Shown in pieces: positions 12,566-23,345 of a stretch of 64,000 nt of DNA; position 1 is the stretch's first letter, and every line of letters starts with the position of its first letter. A model generated the notes under the pieces. It did no database searches. It saw only the letters and a program-made list of their open reading frames with translations, and was not told the DNA's origin. The stretch is from Laetiporus sulphureus 93-53 (taxonomy: Eukaryota > Basidiomycota > Agaricomycetes > Polyporales > Laetiporaceae). Where the stretch lies: positions 637,468 through 701,467 of the forward strand of contig NW_024468514.1 of assembly GCF_001632365.1 (NCBI RefSeq), given 5' to 3'. A program made the position numbers and the translations under genes.

Positions 12566-13680
12566 TTAGCGCTGACTAGTAGGCGCTGATGGCAGAGAGG
12601 CACCTGAGGATAGTCGGTTCGGGCCAAGGTCACTTGGATCTTCCTGGGTAAACTCTGGGAAACGTGCATCGGGCGATGATCTGATCAACGTGTATATATT
12701 GGAGACGTTTCTCAGGAATAGAAGATCGCCGGCCTTGGGGATCATGCTGCGCATGAGCTGTCTGGGTTGCTTGTTGGAAGTCTGCATCCTGCAATGAACT
12801 CGGCACGTACAGATAACCGTCGGCCTGCAGCAACATGCCGACTTCCAAGGCATGACCGGGACCTCGTTAAGTGTACAGGTCGAGGCCTGAGTTGGGATAT
12901 AACACACGATCGAAAAATGCAAGTGTGAAGGATCCGGAGATGAGGGAGCAGTACGGGCTTTGCAAGGATCGGAACGCAAAGGAGTCGGATACAAACCGCG
13001 CAAGCCTGCGATTGACGTCAAATGCTAGGTACCAGTAGTCTTCGGTTGCATCATGCGGGAGGTGGTTCACCCGCTTCGTGCCGATCAGAGACAAGCCTGA
13101 CAGAAAAGAGAGAATTGTGTCGTAGGATGAGATGCCTTCTGAACATATCTTGGACCCGGGCGTCTTGAAGTCGCGCTCTGCGTGTCAAACGGCATGCTGG
13201 GAAGAACAGGTCGTCAATGAGTCAAGCTGTAGCCTTAATCGACATGAGCCTGAAGGCTATGCGATGCGCCGGGCGAGAGAAGCGAGAGTCGTCGAACGAG
13301 CGAGTCAGATACGACGTGGTTGATGTCCGCCAGTCGATTACTGGTAATCTCCCGTCAAATTCAACCTCGGCTTCTCAAAGTAAGTACTGCGGGTTTCCAT
13401 TCAATGTGATAGACTTGCCCACCTGGTGCAACGCGGCCTACATGAAAGCAGACAGAGTTCCGTAACTGTTAGTGGTATACTTAGACAGGTTAAAGGGCCT
13501 GTTCGGCCACTATAAATTGTGCAAGCTTGAGTGCCAATGCATCCGAACCGGCCAAGCGATCGATGCAAGCGACGAAGGAAACAATTGGTGGCGTGTCACT
13601 GAGAATACCCGAAGGGCATCTCTACGCCGCGGCACTGGGACAGACCCTACACATAACGACACTCCCAGTTAGTGGCATAG
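12566..13680 (-). pseudogene. Segmental duplication block A (copy 1)
   Basis: On the minus strand this stretch aligns to 21500-22690 (plus). Homology starts in non-coding sequence (shared CTGTCCCAGTGC, GGTATTCTCA, CTCAAGCTTGCACA-like runs) and continues through a decayed coding part. Protein fragments at 13094-12630 read KRVNHLPHDATEDYWYLAFD, NRRLARFVSD, ISGSFTLAFFDRVLYP then NSGLDLYT, with a stop after the last and a frame change before GHALEVGMLLQADGY. The G-S...D-L-D-L pattern resembles a nucleotidyltransferase-fold signature, but this is inference. No intact frame remains. 12494-12565 is the 5' flank of the AIM9-like gene; 13681-13945 shows nothing I recognise. Confidence 0.7.
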
Positions 13681-13945
13681 GATATCTATGATTAGCTGTT
13701 AAGATCATATAGATTGTACAGATACTAGTAGGAGTATGAAACAGAGCGGTGACGAGTGTACACATTAACTACAACTATGATACTAGTAGATTTTGCAACA
13801 TTGCATTCGTAGGACGATCCAACACTAGCACATGATTTACAAGGAAAACCAAAGTCGACCACTGCTATGCCATCGAATTGGAGGCTCAAGGGTATCATGG
13901 CAAAGCAGAGTCGCGCACACCACACAATCTGCGGGGCAGTCAAGC

Positions 13946-15359
13946 TCAACCCCGCGGCGACCTCAACAACCATTCTTGTGCTGCGATCCGCTCGCTCTCC
14001 GACACCACCACCATGCTCGGAGGACTCCCATCATGCGCGCGCGACACGACGCGGAACCAAGTGATGTTTTCCAAATCGCCGTACGTCTTCGCCGCGAAGG
14101 CCTTCACGTTGAGTCCGACATACCGCAGCGACGGGATCGCCGCGGCTATCTTCCGCGCGTCCGATGCAGCACAGCGTTCACCATCGTCAAACGCAGGCAT
14201 CCTGGACGTGTATCCGAGCGAGAGCCCGGCGAGGGGGAGCTTGGCGAACGCGTCCTGGCAGCTTGTCTGTGAACGAAAAAATTAAACAAGACGCTATCGC
14301 ACAAAAGGATCGTGAACGTACGATAGCCTCGTCCAACGAGGGCGCCGCGACATGCACGTACTTGAGCTCCGGCGCGGCCTTTGCGATCTTCATCATCCAC
14401 GAAAAGTCGCCGCGCTGCGGCAGCGTGCAGAGCAGAACCGCCGGAGACGCGCTCTCCAAAACCTCCACGAACCCCTCGCCAACTTCGTCCGACGCCGCAG
14501 GAAGCGCGGCCTGCACGTCAAGCCTGCGCACCTTGCACCCCAGCGGGTGCCGCGGCACCACATTCCACTGCGCATGGTCGAGCTCGCTCCACCCCGGGGG
14601 CGCCTGCTTGCCCACGAAGTCCACGTCCTGGAAGCGCACGAAGCGCACATTCGGGAACGCGCGCGCGAGCGCATCCATCCTGCACACCTCCCCAACGAGC
14701 GTCAGCTCGCGCACGTGGGGCCACGCCGCGCGCAGCGCGTCCGCGTTCTCCGCGAGGGGAACACACATCTCAAGACGGACCTGCTCGAGGCGCGGCGCGA
14801 GCCGCACGGGGAGGGCCGCGCCCCAGAAGAGCCTCTGCTGGTCCTTGTACGCCATGTAGTCCGCGAAGAACTCGACGCGGCGCGGGGTGGCGCGCATGCG
14901 GGCGAGCAGCACCCACGAGTACATCCTGCTGCTCATGCAGAGCACGTCGAGCGACGCGAGCGCCGCGACGGCGTCGGCGAAGCGCGGCTGGCACGCGAGG
15001 AGCTCGCCTGCGAGGCGCAGGTGGAGCTCGCGGAGACACTTGGCGTGGCGCAGCACGGCGGCCATGGCGAGCGCGGCGCTATAGTCAAAGTCCTTCGTCG
15101 CGAATGCGTTCCCGATGAGCCGGAGCGCGCGGAGGTGGGGCATGCGGTGCGGGATGTCGGCGAGCATGAATTGGCAGAATTGGGTGATGCGCCCGGGGGT
15201 CTTGGCGGTGTGTGTGAGGAACTCGACCTCGGAGAGCAGGCGGGGCAGCGCGAGGGCGTGTGCGGTGCGGCAGGTGGTCATGAGCGGGAGGGCATCGTGC
15301 GGAGAGAGGAAGGAGACGATGATGTCGAGGACGTCGTCGTTGAGGGCGAGGAGCGGCAT
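13946..15359 (-). CDS. F-box protein
   Basis: Two exons on the minus strand, 14322-15359 and 13946-14266, joined by a 55 bp GTACGT...TTCACAG intron in phase 0; 452 residues. Residues about 4-45 form an F-box: LNDDVLDIIVSFLSPHDALP, then an LMTTCRTAHALALPRLLSEV stretch. The rest has leucine-rich, LRR-like spacing (LRALRLIG, LRELHLRL, VRELTLVG, VRRLDVQA). F-box proteins are substrate receptors of SCF ubiquitin ligases, binding Skp1 through the F-box; this family is hugely expanded in Agaricomycetes and the target is unknown. Very GC-rich codon use produces long antisense open frames over the gene, which are shadows. Confidence 0.88.
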
Positions 15360-16581
15360 TGTGTGTGTGGGGGGGAAGGGGGGAGTTAGAGACGCAGACG
15401 GGCGTTATCGAGGGGACCGCAGAGCGTGCTTCTTGTACCCCGCACCCCAGCATACCCCGCACTCAGCACGAGCTTCTGGAAGACATCTATGGGGTGACTC
15501 ACGGGGCAAGGCGTATCAACGCCTGATTATGTCCGCCCACCGGACTCGCTTCTGAAGTTGCCGGACGTGGCACGCGACGTCCAGACAAGTCCTCCGAACG
15601 TCGACGAGGGGCTGAACTCGAACGACGACCGGCTCGCGGTCGTCGACCTGTGTTGAATACGAGGGGGAAAGCCTTTGGGACATGCCCGAAGTTCGCGAGG
15701 TAGAAATACGCTTGCTACTGCTCAACGCGGGTCCGCCACTAGTCCGGATCAAGTGACGCAAACACGGTCACGTGCACGCGTTTACACAGCAGCCGGGCGC
15801 GACCAAGGCCGGTCGCCTCTCGCCTCCGAACGTTCGCTCAAGATCTGCGCTCATCGTCTGCGCTGCCCTCCAAGACGTATTTTGAAACACAAAACTCGGA
15901 GCACGGATGCTTCTTTGCCGGCACTGCGTTGTCACTACCGTCGTTCATGAACGCATGGCCAGTCCGTGTGGATCATTTCGACCGGCGGATGCTTCCCTTG
16001 TAAGCTCTGGCCAGGTAACTATACATGAGAACATGACGACCCGATGCGAGCGAGCGGGCGGGCGGGTCGGGCACGACAGCGTCGCTGGATGAGAGTGGCG
16101 TTCGAGCTGTGTGGCTGGAAGCCTCTGGACATGCGCATGGTTTACCACCTCGCAACGATACGAGTTTCATGCCAGCAGCGATGGCATCGCGACGCAAACG
16201 ACGCGAATGATCGTGCTCAATGGTTATAGCGACCTGGCCATACGACTCCACTCACCGCCCGCCCACGATCAACGCACGAAGCAAGAAATTTGATCCAAGA
16301 CTCTGATGTACATACACGGCTCTAATATACAGCCCAACCGCCAACCACACGACCATCCATCCGTACTGTACACATATATCATCCACATATGTCACACCTT
16401 CCCCCCCGCCCCGCACCTCAAATGTCCATACGGGAGCAGGGCGGCAGAGCAGAGTAGTATTACAAACAACAGGGTCCTACGATAGGGATATCATATGCGG
16501 AGGGATATGAGATGATAACGACAACGATGACAATAGATGAGCGAAGCGAGATGAGAGTCTACCTTGGCTCCAGGTTGCACC
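15360..16581. other. Intergenic, no supported gene
   Basis: About 1.2 kb between two minus-strand genes. The first 100 bases upstream of the F-box ATG form a purine-rich plus strand, the mirror of the CT-rich leader. Open frames are short and overlap on both strands without domain content. A C-rich tract lies near 16395. Confidence 0.5.
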
Positions 16582-17873
16582 TCAGCAAACCACACATCCG
16601 CCACAGCACCCTGCCTCCTCCCCCGGCTCCTCCCCAGCGACGCTCTTCCCCCTCCTACGCCTCTTCTTCGGCTCCTCCTCCACCGGCAACGCCGCACGGA
16701 TCGACAGGTGCACGACCGGCGGCGCGGGCGGCGCCGCTGCGTGCGGTGGGGTGATCGGGAATGACCACTCTGCCATGGGGGGGACGTCAGCACACGAACG
16801 CCGCGACGAACGCGTGAAGGTACGCACTTTCTAACGTGTCCTCGTCCTGCAGGATCTTTCCGAGGTAGAGTATCCGGAGGTAGGACGGCGTGGGTGGGCG
16901 TTCTTCCCAATCTGCAAAGCGACGACCACTGAGATCAGCGTCTGCGCGGATGAACATGGAGGTAGAAAGAATCAAAGAGAGTAGATAGGGCAAAGGCGAG
17001 CATTCAGGTGCACAAAAACGCATGAAGCATGAAAACGCCGCCAGAAAAGCTTATGAACGCCCATCTCGCAATCTGCATTCTTCTCCAGCCCTCAGACGAA
17101 AGACAACACTCACCATCCGGCCACCCATCCCACACAACCTCCTTCACCCTCCCCACCGAGTCCTCTCTCCCAAACACCATCGTCCTCCTCCTCCCACTAA
17201 TCAACAAAAACGTCAAATATATCCTCTCCTCGTCCTCGCCCACCGCCATCTTCTCATCCCCGCCTCCTGACCCGCCATCCAGGCTCTCCTCCTGCTCCGC
17301 ATCAGCCGCGTGCGGCAAAACCGACAAGTCAACAGGCTGCAAATCCGCCGGATGCCCCTGCGGCGTGCCCGGCACCGTCGTAATGGCCGAGCCCGGGCCC
17401 GAGGTCGCGTCCACGCGCGTGTAGCTCGTGCGCGCGCTAGCGCAGAGCGGCGCGAACATGTCCCCACCTAGGCCCGCACCTATCAAGCCGCTGCCCGGAC
17501 CAGTACCCGTGCTGGGCCTGCTGGGCCGCTGCAGCAGGGCATGATTGCTGTTGTTGAGGACGACCTCGCGCAGGGAGGCCGCGGCGAAGTGGTATGGGTA
17601 AGGGAACTGCGGCTGTGAGAAGGAGCGCGGGAGGAGGTGGGTGGGCTCCTCGGGGTCGGTGGCGGACTGGAAGGGCGCTGGTTGTGCAGAGTCGGGTTTT
17701 GAGAGGAGCGAGGGGGGCGCGGAGTTTTGTGTGTCGTGGTCTGGGTGCGGAGGAGGGGCTGGAGGGTGGGATGGGGATGGGGATAGATTTCGATCCGGAA
17801 TTGATGGCGATGGGGGTCGGAGCTGGGGTATCGAGACGGCGATGGAATTTGAGAGTTGTGTGGTCGCTGACAT
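16582..17873 (-). CDS. UBL3-like prenylated ubiquitin-fold protein
   Basis: Three exons on the minus strand: 17114-17873, 16828-16911 and 16582-16769; 343 residues. The first about 210 residues are low-complexity, rich in Pro and Ser. A ubiquitin-like domain of the UBL3/MUB type (Pfam Rad60-SLD_2) follows: IYLTFLLISGRRRTMVFG, VGRVKEVVWDGWPDDWEE, PSYLRILYLGKILQDEDTLE and, after a Pro/Ala insertion, VVHLSIR. A basic patch (KKRRRRGK) precedes the extreme C-terminus CCGGCVVC. The last four residues fit a CaaX box (Cys-Val-Val-Cys), and the neighbouring cysteines could be palmitoylated. Family members are lipid-anchored to membranes and in animals direct proteins into small vesicles; the role in fungi is not established. 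The long disordered N-terminus is unusual for UBL3. Confidence 0.85.
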
Positions 17874-19907
17874 GGCTGGTTGGTGACAGACTGCAGCAAA
17901 GCGGGAGAGGGGCTTTTGAGCGCTCGCCGAGGGTGGGAGCCAGCGGGAGACTCACTCAGGAGAGGCTTATGCTGGTGATATGTGAGGTCACGCGGTGTGG
18001 CTTCTCCGACGCGTGAGTGAAGATGGAGCGTGTGACGCGGGGAAGCTTGCGCTAAGAGTACTTGTTAGGAGCTGCGTTCTCGCGGTCGGGGAAACTGCGC
18101 TGATGGCTGCGGGGCGGGGCACTGGGTACGCGAGGACACAGCGATATATGGGCAGCGGCGCGCGGTCGGGTGCGAGTAGGCAATCGTTGATCAGCAGAGA
18201 TCAGGACAGCGCGGATCCCGCCGTAAGCGTAGACGTGAGCGTCGCAGGTCGTGTCAGTCGTGTCGGCGAGCAGGCAGCAGTGTGCAGCAGAGGAAGGGAA
18301 GGTGATCAAAGGGGCGCAGAGCTGTTAATAGCCTCGCGGATGTTGCCGGCGGCCTCATCTCAGATCCCATGCCGCTCTCGATCAGGCTGGATCCGTCCAT
18401 CCACGTGGATCGCCCCCGCCGCCCTGCCCAGGCCGTCCTTCGCGCGGCGCACGGCGTCATCGACGACCGCGCTGAGGTGGTCCGTGCATGCGTGCCCGTC
18501 ATCCGCATATATATTGCGATGCTCTAGGTTTAGGTCGCTGATGTCACCGCGCTGACCCGGTGCGAGATCGCCGGAACCGTTCGCGGCGTGTGGCTCGCGT
18601 CAGTGCCTCGAGCAGGCATGCAAAGTTCGCTTGTTTCATGTGTAGGCGAGTAGCTGCTTCTCCGAATGCAAGCCGTCATGCTGCACACGCGCTGTTTCAC
18701 CAGGCATGTTGACGTGTTCGCCCCGCCTTGCGTACGTATTAATCAACGGGCTCGTAACGCTATTCGCATCCGCACGATGGCAGCTCTCGGAAACGCGTCC
18801 TCCGCGGCGCCGCCCACCTTGAATCCCCTCGCGCTGTCTTTCTCCCATAACCGTTTCTGTTCATTCTCTGCTCATGTACCTCCTCATTATATCCGCCCTG
18901 TCTTGCATGCCATTTCCTGGGCCGCGCGCCAACAGTCATTGCAACTTACGTCCACAGTCGTGCGAAAGGCGCTGATGCGTTCTGCGAACCCAAAGAGTAC
19001 TGTTCACATGGGTAGGCGGATGCATGGAGCGTTTGGCAGAGGTCTGACTCTGCATGCGTGCATACATAGTCGGTGGCAGCCCGACCCGTGCGTGGTCACC
19101 ATCTGAAGCAATACTGCAGGAGCACTTCTGTATTCAATTATTAGGTGTTTACCCCGTCGAGCATCGGTCCTTTAGCGCACGACCGGATGCGTGATGCTAC
19201 ATGATTTACGAAGGGTTCATGCCATGCATTCGGTACGTGCATATGCATCTTGTTCTGTCCTCGTGTGGTCCTCCATGGGGCGTGGAAAATGGATAGGTGT
19301 GGATATCGTAGCTGGTAAATGCTATACAGGAGCACGCGAAGGTGGAATTAAGATTGGTGCGCTGGTCTGCACTTGGATATAGATGTGGATATGTGGCATA
19401 GGTTAGTGTCAAAGTATTGTCATTATTCCGATGGAGCTTCCTGACATTGCATTCGCTCAAGATTATATCTCTCGATCAAAGTGGAAGTCGAATAGTCGCT
19501 AAATGCGCACAGATTCATTTCCTTGTGTACGGCCTCCCCGTGATATCAATTCATGCAGGTGTTTGACACTAAAAACGAATGCAAGGTCCGCCCTTGCTAT
19601 AATGTTGAGTGTTCGTCGCGAACGTAGTCGGCTAATGCCAGTGCTGATGAGTGAGGACGGCATGATCGGTGAGGGGATGCAGGGCCGCCTCGATCAATAT
19701 ACCAACCTGTTATTCTGATGAGTATGCTCATTCAAATCGTGACGGAACCTACGATGCGGCTAACACTACTACACCGGGTGAGACTGCAATGCAAGTCAAA
19801 AGCAGCACGTCTGCTTCCGTATCCCCAGTTCACCTCTTGCACCCGCACTACTACACACCCCATACCCACATTTCATACCCGCACCTATTATTACCCTGCC
19901 ACTGACA
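17874..19907. other. Intergenic, 2 kb, no supported gene
   Basis: Divergent promoters of the UBL3-like gene and the small gene at 19908 must lie here. Short GC-rich open frames occur at 18050-18560 on both strands; one minus-strand stretch near 18500-18330 reads like weak coding sequence (VVDDAVRRAKDGLGRAAGA) but has no start, splice pattern or known domain. The last 80 bases before 19908 are C/A-rich leader. Confidence 0.45.
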
Positions 19908-20392
19908 ATGGCTGACACAGACTGCCCCCTCTTTTACTTCCTCGACGAGTACCTCGCCGAGGAGCCCAGCACGCCCGAGCCCGAGCCCGCCTCCCCCGCG
20001 CCGCCCGTCCCGCCCAAAGATGCGCCCGCTGCACCCGTATATGGCCCGGCCCCGGAGCACCTCCTCGGCGCGATCCACCACCGCGAGACCGCGCCCACCG
20101 GCACGCGCTACTGCGAAGAGCTCGACGCGTTCGTCCCCGCCAGCCTGCCGTACTCGATCCGCGGGCTCCCGAAGACGCGCGCGCCGCTCGCACAGCGCCT
20201 CCGCAGCGGCGAGCTCTTCCGCCGCGCGGGCCCCGACGCCGCCGTGGACGACACCATCTGCGCGATCGGCCTCACCCACCGCCAGATGACGCTCCTCCCG
20301 CTCTGGCAGGCCCAGGGCAGCAGCGCGGTCAAGTATCGGGGTATCTGAGTTTATTGCGTGGATTGAGCTGACGAACAGGCGTTTGGAGGTGA
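19908..20392 (+). CDS. Small hypothetical protein
   Basis: Two exons are likely, 19908-20340 and 20379-20392, with a 38 bp intron (GTATCT...CTGACGAACAG, containing a CTGAC branch-like site), giving 148 residues ending KYRGVWR. Without splicing the frame ends at 20348 as KYRGI; the intron is shorter than others here, so this point is uncertain. The start has a good context (GACAATGGCT) after a C-rich leader. Third positions are almost all C or G, marking the plus strand as coding. The protein has a Pro/Glu-rich N-terminal third and no domain I recognise. It is probably cytosolic or nuclear (no signal or membrane segment). Function unknown. Confidence 0.6.
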
Positions 20393-21499
20393 TGGCGGCG
20401 TCGTATGCTGCGTGTACTGCCGTGCTATAGGCGGGCGGGTGCGGCGTCGCGTGGGGCGGATGGGGGGTCGAGGACGCCGGTGGCTAGGGTCGGCTGGGCG
20501 GTCTGCATGGCTGTCATGGTCGGTCTATAAATTCGGCTGCTCGGTCGAGGCCAGGGTTGCCGCTAGAGATGACTCTGCGTGATGCGGCGGTGGCCGTGAT
20601 CGCTCCGTCTCGTGTTTCGTTTGCTCTCTGTTCCCTTTGTCTCTACCGAGAAGCGGTGGGGCCTGGCCACCCTTGACGTCCTTCTACCTTCGCCTTGAGA
20701 ATAGATCTGTAGGCTTTCAAACAGTTACAACCCGCGCAGCGCACCAGAAGACTCGGGGACCATAGGGGCAGCCTCTCGAACGAGGCTGACAAGGTATGGC
20801 CGGATGCCACCGGGCAGGCATCGAGTGAAGGAGTCATGACCTGATGATCTCTGTGCCTGGTTGGTGACGGACGGCCGTTCAGTTGCGCACTCTTACAGAT
20901 GTACATTGCGCTGAGCCCACCTTGTTTTTTTTTTTGCACCGCACAGGGTGTCGATACGTCCACGTCAGACTCGCATCGAAGAAGACGAAGGTGTACCCCC
21001 CTGCCACAAGACCTCTGTAGCGGTGTGTTTCTTCTATGTAGGCGCTGGCGAGCGAGGCGAAGGCCTGATCACCCTGATGACCCTTGTCCCCCCAGCGACG
21101 GTAGTATCTTCATGACGTCTTCCATATCAGACGTATGCTTAAGTTTTGCTCCCGAGCTTTGATTTACAGGTGTCTTGACGTTCACCTTCGATCGGTAGCA
21201 AGACACTCATCAGCTTGCTAGTGAAAATGGTGAGTTGTCGTGCATGCCCATCGCGTCAGACCAAATTGCTAAGTGCCAATCTTTTTCGAATGAGCAGAGC
21301 CCGCTGTCGTTCTCGCCAGTACGACTTGCGGACTAGGAAGGCGGAGGGGAGACTGGCCACCTCCTCTACGTCTGCCTAGCCTGCAATATCCAAGCAACCC
21401 GTCGCCAAGAGGTGGGTTCTCGAGACTGACATTTCAGAGCGATTGGATGAACTGATGACTGCAATTGTTAGAGTCGAACGCCAATATCTCGGTCCAATC
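20393..21499. other. Intergenic, no supported gene
   Basis: Short T-run at about 20926-20936. A plus-strand open frame at 21443-21658 (contains LDELMTAIVRVERQYLGPIL) looks protein-like but is bounded by stops and lies at the edge of the duplicated segment. It is probably a decayed remnant. Confidence 0.45.
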
Positions 21500-23345
21500 C
21501 TCGAGCGTTTTTTGGGCACACCCATTGGGTCTGTCCCAGTGCACAGAGATATCCTTCGGGGTATTCTCAACATGCCACCAATTTTTTCCACCTGCAGCGT
21601 TCGTCGCTTGCATTGCTCTTTCACACGCTTTGCGCTCTGCGCGGAGAGTAGTTTTTGAGTGTCTCTTCGGGTCGTCCTGTGACCCCCCTCAGGAAGCGGT
21701 ATCAAACTTGCTGTAAATCTTCGGGCCAAACCCGCTCACGGTATGGACCAATCTGGCTGGCGTAGGCGTTCGCATTTGCTTACAACTTCCACGCTGGTGC
21801 AACCGCGAAAGGTTGTTCTTGTGCATTCTTCTTGGCCGGTGATGTATTGGCATTCAAGCTTGCACAGTCTACCCATCTAATCATACCACTTAGGATGAAA
21901 CTCTGTGTGCTTTCGTGTAGGCCGCGTTGCATCAGGTAGGCAAGCCTATCACATTAACCGGAAACCCACAGTACTCACCTCGAGAAGCTAAGATATGAAT
22001 CTGACAGGAGACTATCAGTGATCGACTGAAATGTATTAATCACATCGAATCTGAGCTCGTTCGACGACGTCACCCACATCTCGTCGCCTTGGTTCATGTC
22101 GATTACAGCTTGACTCATTGACTACCTGTTTCTTTCAGCATGCCGTTCGACACGCAGCCTCAGCATTCACGAACGCGTCTTCAAGACGCCGTCGAAGATG
22201 TGTTCAGGAGGCATCACATCTACGATACGATTTTCTCTTTTTGATCAGCCTTGTCTCTGATCAGCAGGAAACGGGTCAACCACCTCCTGCATGATGCGAC
22301 GAAGACTACTGGTACCGCTCGAGCATTCGACATCAATCGTAGACTTTCACGATTTGTATTCAACCCCCCTGGGCTCCGTTCCTTGCAAGCCCGTACTGCT
22401 ATCCTCATCTCCCGGTCCTTCGCACTTCAATTCTTCGATCGCGTGTTGTATCCCGACTCGGGCCTGTACCTGTATGCCTACGCAGGTCACGCCTTGGAAG
22501 TCAGCATGTTCCTGCACGCCGATGGTTGCGTATATTTGCCGAGTTCATTGCAGGGCGCAGATTTCAACAAGCAACCCAGGCAGCTCATATCGTGGACGAA
22601 GCGCAATCCGCCGCTACACAGCAGGATCCCGAACATCGGCGACCGTATACCAAGTTGTAGGCCATCGTGGCTGAGATCGGTCCTTTCATAAATATTCTCG
22701 GACTTCATTCAGGTAAGCAAGCAATCATGACTCCAGCGGCAACCGTCTGCTCTCCGCAAACATGCCTCCCGAGGTCTGCGCATCATCCCCGACTACTTCT
22801 CCGCTCATCCGCCCTACGACGGAGGGGATAGTGATCGCTCGCTCTACTTCTTCAAACAGAGCCTCTGGGTCACCGTCAGCAAGAGCTGGGCGATCTCACT
22901 CAACGTGGGTGGCGTCGAGCGGCCAACCCCCCTCTTCCTTCAAGCCTTTCACATGGGATCCAACAGCCGAGTACAGTTGGGCTTTGAACAATCCACTGAG
23001 AAACCTAGTCGATAACGACACGTTTGTGTGCTATAACGCCACGTCCACACGCATCCTGCGGTATCGTCACACCATTGACCACTACGATTACTTGCCGCCA
23101 TTCACTTCGTTCTTCGGGTCACTCGGGGGGGAAGGGGGGGGGGCGAGCATATGGGTGTGCCCAGAAGGCGAAGGTCCGAAATAGCCAATGAGTATTGGAC
23201 TTTGTGAGTCGCGACGGCTGGCCGCTTCTATGATACTCTTACGGGTGCGAGGGTGGGATTCAGAGATACCGGCGATGGCGTGAGGGATATCAAGGAGCTG
23301 CAGAAACCGGGAAGGCCAAGAAGAGCAGCAAAGAAACAGAAGGCA
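21500..23345 (+). pseudogene. Segmental duplication, copy 2 (blocks A and B joined)
   Basis: This is the plus-strand partner of the two blocks at 13680-12566 and 10560-9965. Here the blocks are separated by only about 70 bp. A start-like ATG at 22140 follows TTTCTTTCAGC and reads MPFDTQ, then VEDVFRRHHIYDTIFSF. After a stop and frame change it continues KRVNHLL, RAFDINRRLSRFV, FALQFFDRVLYPDSGLYLYA, HALEVSMFLHADGC. Block B contributes DYFSAHPPYDGGDSDRSLYF, WAISLNVGGVE, and a C-terminus GARVGFRDTGDGVRDI. At least three frame changes or stops and a poly-G insertion near 23125-23143 rule out a working gene. I do not recognise the family by name. Confidence 0.7.

Noticed and set aside
14352..15389. 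345-codon plus-strand open frame over the F-box gene
   Set aside because: Antisense shadow caused by high GC at third positions; Arg/Glu/His-rich text without domain, while the minus strand has an F-box and a clean intron.
19851..20279. 142-codon minus-strand open frame over the small gene
   Set aside because: Plus strand has the good start context, leader and a possible intron; the minus reading is Gly/Arg/Ala-rich filler.
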